A DNA stretch of 64,000 bases, taken from a bacterium (lineage in GTDB: Bacteria; Bacteroidota; Ignavibacteria; SZUA-365). Position 1 is the stretch's first letter, and the number at the start of each line of letters is the position of its first letter. The stretch is from contig JAHLLD010000005.1 in assembly GCA_020444325.1 (NCBI GenBank), forward strand, positions 124,001 through 188,000, in the 5' to 3' direction. The position numbers and the translations under genes are program-made. The notes under the pieces are model-generated. The model did not search any database. It saw nothing but the letters and a program-made list of their open reading frames with translations, and had not been told where the DNA came from. This document shows, piece after piece, positions 41,471-49,946 of this stretch.

Positions 41471-42838
41471 CTACGATAAGTGCTCTTCCACCGTCGCATG
41501 CAGGCGCTCCACCCAGTCTGCGTGCTCCGGCTTCATGAGGACGCTGCGAAGGACTGTGGTCCATTCGGCGTCGGCGTTGAGGTCGGGGTAGCGGGATTTG
41601 AGGAGGCCGGATTTCACGCGGAGTTTGCTGAGGTAGAGAGGGTTTTCCTTGTCTTCCATGGTGGCGGCAAAGAGGGCATCGCTGCGGTCGGAGATGGCGG
41701 TGGACGAGCGTGCGCCGTTGTCAGGGAAGAAGACGACGATGTCGAGTGAGGGTTCGAGCACGAGGGCTACGCGGTCGGAGGTGCGGATGAGTTCGCTCCA
41801 GTGCAGGGCGGCCTCGCGGCAGCGGCGAAGGACGCCACCGAGTCCGGCCCGGCTTTCCAGCGGCAGCATGCGCAGCGTCAGCCAAAGTGCGGCGGCCGAG
41901 GCACCGGCCCGCGAACACTCGAGACTGATTTCCCCGAGATGCAGATCGTCGGAAGTGAAGTAAGTGTAGGGCGAGTCGTGCACATAGTGCTTTCCCACCG
42001 AAGGATCTTTGAACAGCACGCAGCCGCAGCCGTAGGGCTGCAGTCCATGTTTGTGCGGATCCACCACGATGCTGTCGGCCTCGCCCATGGCGCCGAACAC
42101 CGCGGCGTCCACGCCGTCCGAGCCATCATCGGCGATGAGACGGAAGAAGCCTCCGTAAGCGGAATCTACGTGCACGCGGAAGCCGTGCCGCTCGCCGAGT
42201 TCGAGAATGCGGGGAAGCGGATCGAGCGCACCGAGTCCTGTCGTTCCCAGCGTCGCCACCACCGTACCGATATCCTCGGAGAGACAGAGCTGGTGCAGCG
42301 CCTCCGCATCCATGCGTCCGCTGCTGTCGGTCGGCACTTCCACACCGCGGAGTCCGAGTACCTCGCACATGCGGCTGTGCGTGTAATGCGCCTGGTCCGA
42401 GAACGCCACGGCCTTGCCGGGATGTTCGCGCCGTGCGACCCACAGCGCTTCGAGATTGGCAATGGTGCCGCTGCTGGTGAGATGACCGAGATGCTCCGCG
42501 TAGCCGAACATCCGGGCCAGGTCGGCGGTGAGTTCCTTTTCGAGCTGACCGGTGGCGGGACCCCCGTCCAGCGCATGATTGTTCGGATTGATCAGCATGG
42601 CGGCGAGATAGCCCAGCACCGCGGCTTCATGCGGCGGCTTGAGCATCTGTCCCGCATACATCGGATGAAAGAACGGGTAATTGTCCTGCAGCTTCTCCTG
42701 CAGCGCCGCAATGCCGCGCCGCAGCGCCGCAGTATCCACCGCCAGCGATGCATCCTGTCCATACGGCATCCAACGGCCGCGAAATTCCCGCTGACCACGG
42801 ACAATATCCGTCAGCAATGCTTCGAATTGTTCCAGCAT
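41471..42838 (-). CDS. Group II PLP-dependent decarboxylase
   Basis: The protein has 455 residues. Hallmarks in order: a substrate/cofactor region GHLTSSGTIANLEALWVAR, VVATLGTTGLGALDPLP, HVDSAYGGFFRL with the PLP-pyridine Asp (D225), and DSIVVDPHKHGLQPYG with the PLP lysine (K263). These are diagnostic of the aromatic-L-amino-acid/glutamate/diaminobutyrate decarboxylase fold. The substrate amino acid cannot be decided from sequence alone. The ATG at 42838 has GAGGGA upstream and was preferred to an ATG at 42931 that would add 31 unconserved residues. Cytoplasmic. Confidence 0.88.
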   Translation of the reverse strand: MLEQFEALLTDIVRGQREFRGRWMPYGQDASLAVDTAALRRGIAALQEKLQDNYPFFHPMYAGQMLKPPHEAAVLGYLAAMLINPNNHALDGGPATGQLEKELTADLARMFGYAEHLGHLTSSGTIANLEALWVARREHPGKAVAFSDQAHYTHSRMCEVLGLRGVEVPTDSSGRMDAEALHQLCLSEDIGTVVATLGTTGLGALDPLPRILELGERHGFRVHVDSAYGGFFRLIADDGSDGVDAAVFGAMGEADSIVVDPHKHGLQPYGCGCVLFKDPSVGKHYVHDSPYTYFTSDDLHLGEISLECSRAGASAAALWLTLRMLPLESRAGLGGVLRRCREAALHWSELIRTSDRVALVLEPSLDIVVFFPDNGARSSTAISDRSDALFAATMEDKENPLYLSKLRVKSGLLKSRYPDLNADAEWTTVLRSVLMKPEHADWVERLHATVEEHLS

Positions 42839-43009
42839 GTGCGTCCCTCGTCTTCTCAGTTGTTCATCACTGGGAATATAGGGATTTCCGGTAACGGACG
42901 CTGTATTCACATGCTTTTGAATCGATTTCACTCTGGCAGGACTAACATCCGCGCCACTTTCTTCCTACATTGCTATCGAACGGAACACGTTGCACTGGAC
43001 GGAGGCCGC

Positions 43010-44005
43010 ATGTCGGAATTCAGGCAGAACCTGGCGACGAAGGAGTGGGTGATTATTGCGGGAGAGCGTGGGGAGCGTCCTCGGGATTATTCCTCGCCCG
43101 ATGATCATAACGGAAATGTGCCGCAGCATCGCGAGGATTGTCCCTTCTGCGTGGGAAACGAGGAGGAGACAGGGGAAGAGCTGCTGCAGATCGGGGAGGG
43201 GAAGGACTGGAGCATCCGCTCGGTGCGCAACAAGTACAGCGCGCTGTATCCGGATCGCTCTGTGGAGCGGCAGAGTGAAGGACGATTTCTGAAATCCGAC
43301 AGCTACGGTCACGCGGAGGTGATCATCGAATCTCCCCGCCACGATGCGACGCTGGCGACGCTCACGCAGTCCGAGCTGGAAGAACTCATCGCCGTCTACC
43401 GCCTGCGCCTGGCGGCCATCAGCCGGCTGCCGAACATTTCGATTGCCATGCTGTTCCGCAACTACGGATCACGCGCCGGTACCTCGCTCGAACATCCCCA
43501 CACACAGATCATTGCTTCGCCCATCATTCCCCCGCACATCCGTGATCCCTTCCAGAAAGCAGCGCTGCATTACGACAGCTATGGCACCTGCGTGTACTGC
43601 GACATGGTGGAGGAAGAGCGCCGGCAGGCGACGCGCATGGTCTATGAGAACGAGCACTACGCCGTGTTTTGTCCCTTCGCCGCGCGCACGCCCTACGAGC
43701 TGCGTATTTATCCGAAGCGGCACAACGCCTGCTTTTTCTGGTCCGGCGAACACGAAATTCCCGCCCTGGCCCAGGCACTTTCGCGCACCCTCCGCGCGCT
43801 GCATCGCCGTCTCGGCAGCCCGAGCTACAACATGCTGCTGCGCACCTCACCCGTGGGCGATGAGGACGTACGCTACCTGCACTGGTACATGGTGATCGTC
43901 CCGCGCATCTCCACCCCCGCCGGCTTCGAAATGGGCAGCGGCATTTACATCAACACCGTCGCTCCCGAACAGAGCGCGGAAGAGTTGCGGGAGATGGTGG
44001 GTTGA
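43010..44005 (+). CDS. galT: Galactose-1-phosphate uridylyltransferase
   Basis: The protein has 331 residues. Zinc-type ligands CPFC (44-47) and CVYC (194-197), the substrate segment HAEVIIESPRH near 101, and the active-site HPHTQ at 162-166 (second His forms the covalent uridylyl intermediate) identify GalT of the Leloir pathway. It exchanges UMP between UDP-glucose and galactose-1-phosphate in the cytoplasm. GGAGGCCGC lies before the ATG at 43010; a frame extending upstream to 41801 runs through the opposite-strand decarboxylase gene and is not real. No galK or galE neighbour is seen. Confidence 0.9.
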   Translation: MSEFRQNLATKEWVIIAGERGERPRDYSSPDDHNGNVPQHREDCPFCVGNEEETGEELLQIGEGKDWSIRSVRNKYSALYPDRSVERQSEGRFLKSDSYGHAEVIIESPRHDATLATLTQSELEELIAVYRLRLAAISRLPNISIAMLFRNYGSRAGTSLEHPHTQIIASPIIPPHIRDPFQKAALHYDSYGTCVYCDMVEEERRQATRMVYENEHYAVFCPFAARTPYELRIYPKRHNACFFWSGEHEIPALAQALSRTLRALHRRLGSPSYNMLLRTSPVGDEDVRYLHWYMVIVPRISTPAGFEMGSGIYINTVAPEQSAEELREMVG

Positions 44006-44058
44006 TTCTGCCGCTGGACGGTCAGCGGTGATGGCTGAATTCGCTACCAATCCCTCTC

Positions 44059-45306
44059 TCACGACCACAATGCCGAGATGGGCACGGCAACAAGGCGGTC
44101 ACCGAAAGATAGTACAGTATCACCATCATACAGGACTATTCCCTGGGTGAACCGTTCACCGCTTGCGTCCCTGAGTTTTGTGAGTCCCTGAAAATCCTTC
44201 GGCACTACTGTTGAGGAAGCCTTCACTTCGATTCCGCTGAGCAAATTGCCACTTCGTTCCAGTACGATATCGACTTCCTTCTTGTCCTTATCTCGGAAGT
44301 GGTAGAAACGATGCCGATGTTCAGAGAATGACGCGAGGCGTCGGATTTCCTGATAGGCAAACGTTTCGAGAAGATGTCCGAAGAGGGTACGGTCATCGTG
44401 CAGACTTTCCTGGTTCGTGCTAAGCATCGCTGATGCAAGTCCTGTATCAACCATATGTAGCTTCGGCGTCTTTATCATCCGTGTGAGCCGGTTGCTGTGC
44501 CATGGGGGGATGAGTTCCAGAAGAAAGAGCGCCTCAAGTACGGCGATATATTCTCGGATCGTGGGGCGACTGAGTTCAAACGGGGAAGCCAGGTTTGTGC
44601 TTACGAATAACGAGCCGGTTTGCGCTGCTGCAACCTCCAGCAAGCGAGGAAGTACTTCAAACGAGCGTATTCGAGAGAAATCCCTCACATCCTTCTGCAC
44701 CAGTGCCTCGCTGTATTGTTCGAGCCAGACTCTCCTTCGATGTTCAGATGAGCGAAGCACAGCTGGGGGAAAGCCCCCGGTGACGACTCTTCTCAACAGA
44801 TCGTCCCCCTGTCTCTGTGTCTGCTTTGCATATTGGGATAAACCAAATACCGCATCGAGAAATGAAGGTGCTGAGCGCATGCGCATGATCTCCGCCTGCG
44901 CCAACGGTCCAAGTCTCAGTACTTCCATCCTTCCTGCCAGAGAATCCGACAGTTCTGGGAGCAATAAAACATTTGCGGATCCAGTCAACATTAATCTTCC
45001 GGGTTTGCGATCGCTGTCGATCATCTCCTTGATAGACCGGAATAACTTCGGGACCCTCTGAACCTCATCCAGGATCGCCTTCTCTGGCAACTCCTTGCAG
45101 AATCCAACGGGATCCGACACCGCCGAGGCGAGGATGTTTTCGTCATCAAAAGTCAGATACTGATATCCCAGCTCGTCCCCATACATTTTTACCAGGGTCG
45201 ATTTCCCACACTGTCGCGGACCGTGGATAAGTACAACCGGAGTATCCTTGAGTGCCTCCTTCAGCCGGGGTAGTATGAAACGTGGAAACGGACCTCTGCT
45301 TTGCAT
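44059..45306 (-). CDS. AAA_14/DUF4143 ATP-binding protein
   Basis: The protein has 415 residues. Walker A GPRQCGKST near 29-37, Walker B KAILDEVQR, and sensor-like LMLTGSANVLLLPEL fit the AAA_14 domain. The C-terminal half is DUF4143 with a PD-(D/E)XK-like pattern (RFYHFRDKDKKEVDIVLERSG, GIEVKASSTVV). It is a common, poorly understood predicted cytoplasmic ATPase. It begins just below a five-unit repeat array (45337-45440), which may control it. Confidence 0.9.
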   Translation of the reverse strand: MQSRGPFPRFILPRLKEALKDTPVVLIHGPRQCGKSTLVKMYGDELGYQYLTFDDENILASAVSDPVGFCKELPEKAILDEVQRVPKLFRSIKEMIDSDRKPGRLMLTGSANVLLLPELSDSLAGRMEVLRLGPLAQAEIMRMRSAPSFLDAVFGLSQYAKQTQRQGDDLLRRVVTGGFPPAVLRSSEHRRRVWLEQYSEALVQKDVRDFSRIRSFEVLPRLLEVAAAQTGSLFVSTNLASPFELSRPTIREYIAVLEALFLLELIPPWHSNRLTRMIKTPKLHMVDTGLASAMLSTNQESLHDDRTLFGHLLETFAYQEIRRLASFSEHRHRFYHFRDKDKKEVDIVLERSGNLLSGIEVKASSTVVPKDFQGLTKLRDASGERFTQGIVLYDGDTVLSFGDRLVAVPISALWS

Positions 45307-45336
45307 GGCGCCAAGATGGGGATATGAAACAGGAGC

Positions 45337-45440
45337 GACTAAATGTAACTATTATGTCGACCAGATGAAAGTTTTGGCCCGTCCAGATGTAAATAACGAT
45401 CCGACCAAATGAAAATTTAGGCCCGACCAGATGTAAATCT
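45337..45440. repeat. Five iterated ~21-bp motifs upstream of the AAA/DUF4143 gene
   Basis: The core CGACCAGATG followed by A/T-rich bases recurs at about 45337 (CGACTAAATGTAAC), 45358 (CGACCAGATGAAAG), 45381 (CGTCCAGATGTAAA), 45402 (CGACCAAATGAAAA) and 45424 (CGACCAGATGTAAA). Units 2 and 4 also share a TTTTGGCCC/TTTAGGCCC tail. Spacing is 20-23 bp. It could be an operator array or the leftover end of an insertion sequence; no transposase is nearby. Confidence 0.65.
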
Positions 45441-45489
45441 GTGAGCGAAGAAAGCCAGGGAAATGTGCGGTGGGAGAGGCTTCGCGGAC

Positions 45490-46284
45490 TCAGCTCTTCC
45501 GTTTGCGGTGGAGGCGGGAGATGTTCCAGTCTTTCATCTGTTCGAAGAGGGTGTGGTCGGTGAGGCTGTAGTGGAGGGGAGTGACGGAGATCATGTTTTT
45601 GCGCAGGGCGGCGTCGTCGACGTCGGGGGTTTCGTCCCACACGTATTCGCCCACCAGCCAGTAGTAGTCGCGTCCCACGGGATCGCGACGGGCTTCGAAG
45701 CCATCGTCCCACCACGAGCGTCCCTGCTTTGTCAGTGCCACGCCCTGGATCTCGTCGGGAGGAACGGCGGGGACGTTGACGTTGAGCAGTGTGCCTTTGG
45801 GGAGTCCGTTTTTCAGGACTTCGGCGGACATCTTCCGCGCGAACGTGGCGGCGGCGCGCATGTCGGCTTTGAGCGAATGCGAGGCGAGGGAAAAGGCGAT
45901 GGCGGGAATGCCCAGTACCGCGCCTTCGGTGGCGGCGGAGACGGTGCCCGAGTAAATGACGTTGACCGAAGTATTCATCCCGTGGTTGATGCCGGAGACG
46001 ACGAGGTCGGGTTTGCGCTTCAGCAGCGTGCTCACGCCCAGCTTCACGCTGTCGGCCGGAGTCCCCTCCACCGCCCATCCCGAGAAATGCCTGCCGCGCT
46101 GTATGGGACGCGCACGCAGCGGCGTTTGCACCGTGATCGCGTGTCCCACCGCGCTCTGCTGCGTCGCAGGCGCCACCACCACGATATCCGCTATCGCCCG
46201 CAATGCCATCGCAAGCGCATAAATTCCCGGACTGTCATACCCATCATCATTCGAAACCAGAATCAAAGGACGCTTCATCGTCAC
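45490..46284 (-). CDS. surE: 5'/3'-nucleotidase SurE
   Basis: The protein has 264 residues. The N-terminal ILVSNDDGYDSPGIYALAMAL holds the metal-binding Asp pair of SurE. VVAPATQQSAVGHAITV, PDLVVSGINHGMNTSVNVIYSGTVSAATEG and GIPAIAFSL complete the signature. It is a cytoplasmic phosphatase acting on nucleoside monophosphates. Two start codons, 46284 and 46278, are both possible. Confidence 0.95.
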   Translation of the reverse strand: MTMKRPLILVSNDDGYDSPGIYALAMALRAIADIVVVAPATQQSAVGHAITVQTPLRARPIQRGRHFSGWAVEGTPADSVKLGVSTLLKRKPDLVVSGINHGMNTSVNVIYSGTVSAATEGAVLGIPAIAFSLASHSLKADMRAAATFARKMSAEVLKNGLPKGTLLNVNVPAVPPDEIQGVALTKQGRSWWDDGFEARRDPVGRDYYWLVGEYVWDETPDVDDAALRKNMISVTPLHYSLTDHTLFEQMKDWNISRLHRKRKS

Positions 46285-46474
46285 ATTCTCATGTATCCAA
46301 CAACATCCCTCAATCTACAACACCGCGTCCTAAACCAAAACCGAACGCTGTTAGCGTTTCATTGAAAATGTTTCTTCACCCGCCGAAGTCCCGCGAAGCG
46401 GGACGAAGGCGGTCCATTTGTCCTCCGCGAAAATCCGTACGACCCGTGAGAATCAGTGTTCCCCTTGAGCGCAC

Positions 46475-46789
46475 TTACTCAACTACCACGGCCGTCCCGT
46501 ACACCAGAATCTCCGCCGCAGACTGCATCAGGAAGCTCGTCGCAAATCGTACATCCACCACGGCGTTCGCGCCAAGCGATTCGGCATCGGCCAGCATGCG
46601 GTCGATGGCCTGGTCGCGCGATTCGCCCATGAGCTTTGTGTATTCCTGGATTTCACCGCCGACGATGGTCTTGAATCCCGCAAGGATATCCTTGCCGATG
46701 TGCCGGGCGCGGATGGTGTTGCCGCGGACGACGCCGAGGGTTTTGACAATGGTTTTTCCTGCGATCTGGGATGAAGTTACGACGATCAT
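46475..46789 (-). CDS. YbjQ/DUF74-family protein
   Basis: The protein has 104 residues, the normal size. Typical elements are IAGKTIVKTLGVVRGNTIRARHIGKDI, GGEIQEYTKLMGESRDQAIDRM, and LGANAVVDVRFATS. The family forms pentameric beta-structures of unknown, possibly heavy-metal-related role. The ATGA overlap with the gene at 46786-47238 shows it belongs to the sigma-factor operon. Confidence 0.9.
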   Translation of the reverse strand: MIVVTSSQIAGKTIVKTLGVVRGNTIRARHIGKDILAGFKTIVGGEIQEYTKLMGESRDQAIDRMLADAESLGANAVVDVRFATSFLMQSAAEILVYGTAVVVE

Positions 46790-47238
46790 CGCTGCACCTT
46801 TTTGTATTTGTCGTGGCGGGAAGTGAACCAGCGCTCACGGATGACGGAGAAGAGCAGGAGGAAGCTTCCACCTGCCAGTGTGAAAATACCGATTTTGACG
46901 ATGAGCGGTGCCTGGGTATCCAGCCAGAGCTTCTCGACGAATTCCACCGCGCCGTAGCCGAGGAGCAGCAGGGCGCCTGCGGTGAACAGCAGCCAGGCGA
47001 TGCCGCGCTCGGTGCGGTTGTACACGCCTTTCCAGTAGCCGTCCCACACCTCGGGAGCGGCTTCACTGAGTTTGAGATCCATGGTGGCCTCCTTGACCTT
47101 GCGGAATGCAATCCATTCCTGTTGACATTCTTCGTCCCGAAGGTAGTTATCGAATTCCGAGTGCTCGCTTCCGGCCAGTTCTCCGTCCAGTGCCTTCATC
47201 ATCAGCATGCGGAAGCGGTCTGTTTCCATTCCTTTCAT
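46786..47238 (-). CDS. Putative membrane anti-sigma-like protein
   Basis: The protein has 150 residues. An N-terminal cytoplasmic part (FRMLMMKALDGELAGSEHSEFDNYLRDEECQ) resembles the first helices of anti-sigma factors, but the HxxxCxxC zinc motif is absent. Two membrane helices follow (WLLFTAGALLLLGYGAVEF, IGIFTLAGGSFLLLFSVI). It overlaps the ECF sigma gene by 4 bp and the YbjQ gene by 4 bp. The partnership is inferred from coupling and layout. Confidence 0.7.
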   Translation of the reverse strand: MKGMETDRFRMLMMKALDGELAGSEHSEFDNYLRDEECQQEWIAFRKVKEATMDLKLSEAAPEVWDGYWKGVYNRTERGIAWLLFTAGALLLLGYGAVEFVEKLWLDTQAPLIVKIGIFTLAGGSFLLLFSVIRERWFTSRHDKYKKVQR

Positions 47239-47792
47239 ATCACATCCTCCAGCATTTCCTTCAGGTGCTTGCGTGCATAATACAGGCGCGACATCACGGT
47301 GCCGCGGGGGATTTCCAGCAGTTCGGCAATCTCATCGTAGCTGTAGCCGTCGAAATCACGTAGTACGATGATCTCACGTTCTTCGGCGCGCAGACGCTCG
47401 AGGGACCGGCGCACTTCCTCCCGCAGCATGGAGCGATCCGCAGCGGCGGCAGGGTCATCGGCAGTGTCGGCAACGTCGAACAGCGGCGTCATCGAGGAAA
47501 ACGGTGCGGCCTGCGCGGCGCGGTCGCGCAGACGGTTCAGGCAGAGATTGCGCAGGATGCGGTAATACCAGGTGAAAAAACTGCGGCCGGGCTCGAATTT
47601 CCGTATCGCCGTCCACGCCCGTATGAACGCCTGCTGTGAGCAGTCCATCGCCTCGTCATGCGAACCCATCAGCGCCAGCGCCGAGTAATACGCCGGCTGC
47701 ATGTACGTCCGCACGAGTTCCGCGTAGGCGTCGCGCTCGCCGGACTGTATCCGCCGGATCACTGCGTCGTCATTTCCTCTCGTTGCCTTCAT
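47235..47792 (-). CDS. ECF-type RNA polymerase sigma factor
   Basis: The protein has 185 residues. Region 2 is visible as YAELVRTYMQPAYYSALALMG, then DCSQQAFIRAWTAIRKFEPGRSFFTWYYRILRN. Region 4 is LRAEEREIIVLRDFDGYSYDEIAELLEIPRGTVMSRLYYARKHLKE. It directs RNA polymerase to stress or envelope promoters. It leads a coupled operon with the anti-sigma-like and YbjQ genes. Confidence 0.93.
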   Translation of the reverse strand: MKATRGNDDAVIRRIQSGERDAYAELVRTYMQPAYYSALALMGSHDEAMDCSQQAFIRAWTAIRKFEPGRSFFTWYYRILRNLCLNRLRDRAAQAAPFSSMTPLFDVADTADDPAAAADRSMLREEVRRSLERLRAEEREIIVLRDFDGYSYDEIAELLEIPRGTVMSRLYYARKHLKEMLEDVI

Positions 47793-48103
47793 TTCTTTCT
47801 GCTGCTCTCACAGTGCGATTGTTGTGGCGTTCCCTAATGATACCCGTGGGGTACGGATTTATTCAAGGGAGCGCGATTTATTTTCTGATAGGGAAAAATA
47901 TTCCGAAGACGGGCGAAGATCAGCTTGCCACGGCGTAGTCGAGCGAAGCGAGGACGAAGACGGGTGTTCCCGTTGATTGCTTGCCAGCAGCATAGGATTG
48001 CCGTTTTGCTCCATACACGCAGGACCGGAACTCCACGGATTCTCCGCCAGTATCTGTATATTACTTCTTTACCCATCATGGATATGCAAAGGACAGGAAA
48101 CAT
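47793..48103. other. Divergent intergenic region, no gene seen
   Basis: This 311-bp region lies between the leftward sigma operon and the rightward cyclophilin gene, so it must hold both promoters; neither could be placed confidently. It contains a T/A-rich segment (about 47860-47890) and a GAGCGAAGCGAGGACG repeat-like stretch, but no ORF or strong hairpin. Confidence 0.5.
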
Positions 48104-48892
48104 ATGACACGAATCGCACTCGTCGCCGCCCTGCTCACCCTCCTTGCCACTGGCAGTTTCGCGCAGAGCAGCGACAAGCTGCTCGTTCTGATGAAAACCG
48201 AACTCGGGGATATCACCATTGAAATGTGGCCCGACATTGCGCCGAAGACGGTGGATAATTTCGTCGGACTGGCGATGGGAACAAAGGAATGGAAAGACCC
48301 GGACACGGGAGAAATGAAGAAGGAGCCGTTTTATGACGGACTCACCTTCCACCGCGTGATTGATGATTTCATGATTCAGGGCGGTTGTCCAAAAGGCGAT
48401 GGCACGAGCGGACCGGGATACTCTTTCGAGGACGAATGCTTTGAAAAGGGCGAGGAGCTGAAGGGCGATATCACGGATGAAAACCAGGCCATCGTGGTTT
48501 TCCAGCAAATCCTCACACCGTATTTCCGCAATACGCCGGTGCCCGACACGGCGCTGGTCAGTATCGTCAAGGCCTGCGAAAAAGAGCAGAGCGGTCGTCC
48601 CATCATGGCTCATGACGTGGAATTCTACAAGAGTCGCACGGGACACAGTGAGCCGGTGTACGTGCCAGGCAAGCTGAAGGCGCAGGTCGCTTACGGCACC
48701 ATCTGCATGGCCAATGCAGGACCCAACACCAACGGCTCGCAGTTTTTCATCGTCACGAAAAAGGCCGGCTGTGACTGGCTCGACGGCAAGCACACGGTGT
48801 TCGGCAAGGTCACCAAGGGCATGGACGTCGTGCACAAGATCGAGAAGAAAGGAAACGGCGTGAAAATCAAATCGGTGCGCGTTGTAGAATAA
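48104..48892 (+). CDS. Periplasmic cyclophilin-type peptidyl-prolyl isomerase
   Basis: The protein has 262 residues. Signal peptide [17 protein letters not shown]. Cyclophilin core: [57 protein letters not shown] (catalytic Arg in FHR), and [35 protein letters not shown]. It is longer than the ~160-residue norm because of an insert (about 125-205) between the HRVI and GTICM parts. It assists folding of exported proteins. Confidence 0.92.
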   Translation: MTRIALVAALLTLLATGSFAQSSDKLLVLMKTELGDITIEMWPDIAPKTVDNFVGLAMGTKEWKDPDTGEMKKEPFYDGLTFHRVIDDFMIQGGCPKGDGTSGPGYSFEDECFEKGEELKGDITDENQAIVVFQQILTPYFRNTPVPDTALVSIVKACEKEQSGRPIMAHDVEFYKSRTGHSEPVYVPGKLKAQVAYGTICMANAGPNTNGSQFFIVTKKAGCDWLDGKHTVFGKVTKGMDVVHKIEKKGNGVKIKSVRVVE

Positions 48893-48908
48893 CATACACG
48901 GAGCAGCC

Positions 48909-49769
48909 ATGAAGCATGAACCCTTCGTCGTTCCCCATGACAGGGAAATCCGTCTCAAGGATTATGACACCGCGGATACCGGCGAATTCGAGCACAAAGC
49001 GGACGCAAAGAAAAAGCTGCAGAAGGACATCAGGCGGCTCGCCGAGCTGCAGGATGTGCTTTATGCACACGACAGCTACGCGCTGCTGCTGATATTCCAG
49101 GCAATGGATGCGGCGGGGAAGGACAGCACGATCAAACATGTGATGTCGGGCATCAATCCCCAGGGCTGCCAGGTCTACAGCTTCAAGGCGCCCTCGGCCG
49201 AGGAACTCGATCACAACTATCTCTGGCGCTGCATGAAGCGTGCGCCCGAACGTGGACGCATCGGAATTTTCAATCGCTCGTACTACGAGGAAGTTCTGGT
49301 CACCCGCGTCCATCCCGGGATCCTGGACGCACAGAAACTGCCGCCTTCGGCGCGCAAGCATGTGTGGAAGGCGCGCTACGAGGAAATCAACAATTACGAA
49401 TCCTACCTCGTGCGCAACGGCACCCGCGTGCTGAAGTTCTTTCTCAACGTGTCGAAGGACGAACAGAAACGGCGCTTCCTGCGGCGCATCGATCGCCCGG
49501 AAAAGAACTGGAAGTTCTCTTCGAGTGACCTGCGCGAACGCGGGCACTGGCAGGATTACCAGCACGCCTATGAGGACATGTTCAATCACACCAGCACCGA
49601 GCACGCGCCCTGGCATATCATTCCCGCCGACCATAAATGGTTCATGCGCTGCGCCGTGGCTGATATTATCGTGAAGGAACTTGAATCGCTCGACCTGCAT
49701 TACCCGAAGGTCAGCGACGATCACCGCGCGGAACTGCAGCGCATCCGCGCCGAGCTCGAGAAGGACTGA
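48909..49769 (+). CDS. Polyphosphate kinase 2 (PPK2)-family phosphotransferase
   Basis: The protein has 286 residues, about the normal length of single-domain PPK2. A Walker A-like MDAAGKDSTIKHVMSGINPQG, the lid region WRCMKRAPERGRIGIFNRSYYEEVLVTRVHPG and the basic EQKRRFLRRIDRPEKNWKFSSSD identify it. It transfers phosphate between polyphosphate and nucleotides. Substrate class (AMP or ADP) not assigned. CACGGAGC before the ATG serves as ribosome-binding site. Four TATGCA palindromes follow its stop. Confidence 0.92.
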   Translation: MKHEPFVVPHDREIRLKDYDTADTGEFEHKADAKKKLQKDIRRLAELQDVLYAHDSYALLLIFQAMDAAGKDSTIKHVMSGINPQGCQVYSFKAPSAEELDHNYLWRCMKRAPERGRIGIFNRSYYEEVLVTRVHPGILDAQKLPPSARKHVWKARYEEINNYESYLVRNGTRVLKFFLNVSKDEQKRRFLRRIDRPEKNWKFSSSDLRERGHWQDYQHAYEDMFNHTSTEHAPWHIIPADHKWFMRCAVADIIVKELESLDLHYPKVSDDHRAELQRIRAELEKD

Positions 49770-49775
49770 ACGCTG

Positions 49776-49898
49776 TATGCACGTTCTGCATAATGCGCTG
49801 CCATGCGTTTATGCAGAATGTGCATATTTCTGATTTTGCGCCGGTAAATATGCAGAAACTGCATATTGCCGCGCCGTTTTTTATGCAGAAACTGCATA
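49776..49898. repeat. Four copies of the TATGCAGAANNTGCATA palindrome
   Basis: Copies at 49776-49792 (spacer CGTTC), 49810-49826 (GAATG), 49849-49865 (GAAAC) and 49882-49898 (GAAAC). Each has TATGCA and TGCATA arms. Spacing between starts is 34, 39 and 33 bp, roughly three helical turns. The cluster fills most of the 177-bp gap between PPK2 and the S9 peptidase gene and ends 49 bp before the peptidase ATG. The same motif lies 49 bp before the glycosidase ATG. Confidence 0.75.
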
Positions 49899-49946
49899 AA
49901 TGCGGGTGGGTGGGATAGAAATTGTTGTTGAACGGAGCATTGCGAT

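Noticed and set aside
45146-46078. 310-codon reverse ORF across the repeat array and surE
   Set aside because: It overlaps surE and the ATPase gene in other frames and its translation reads the repeats as peptide; surE has the genuine motifs.
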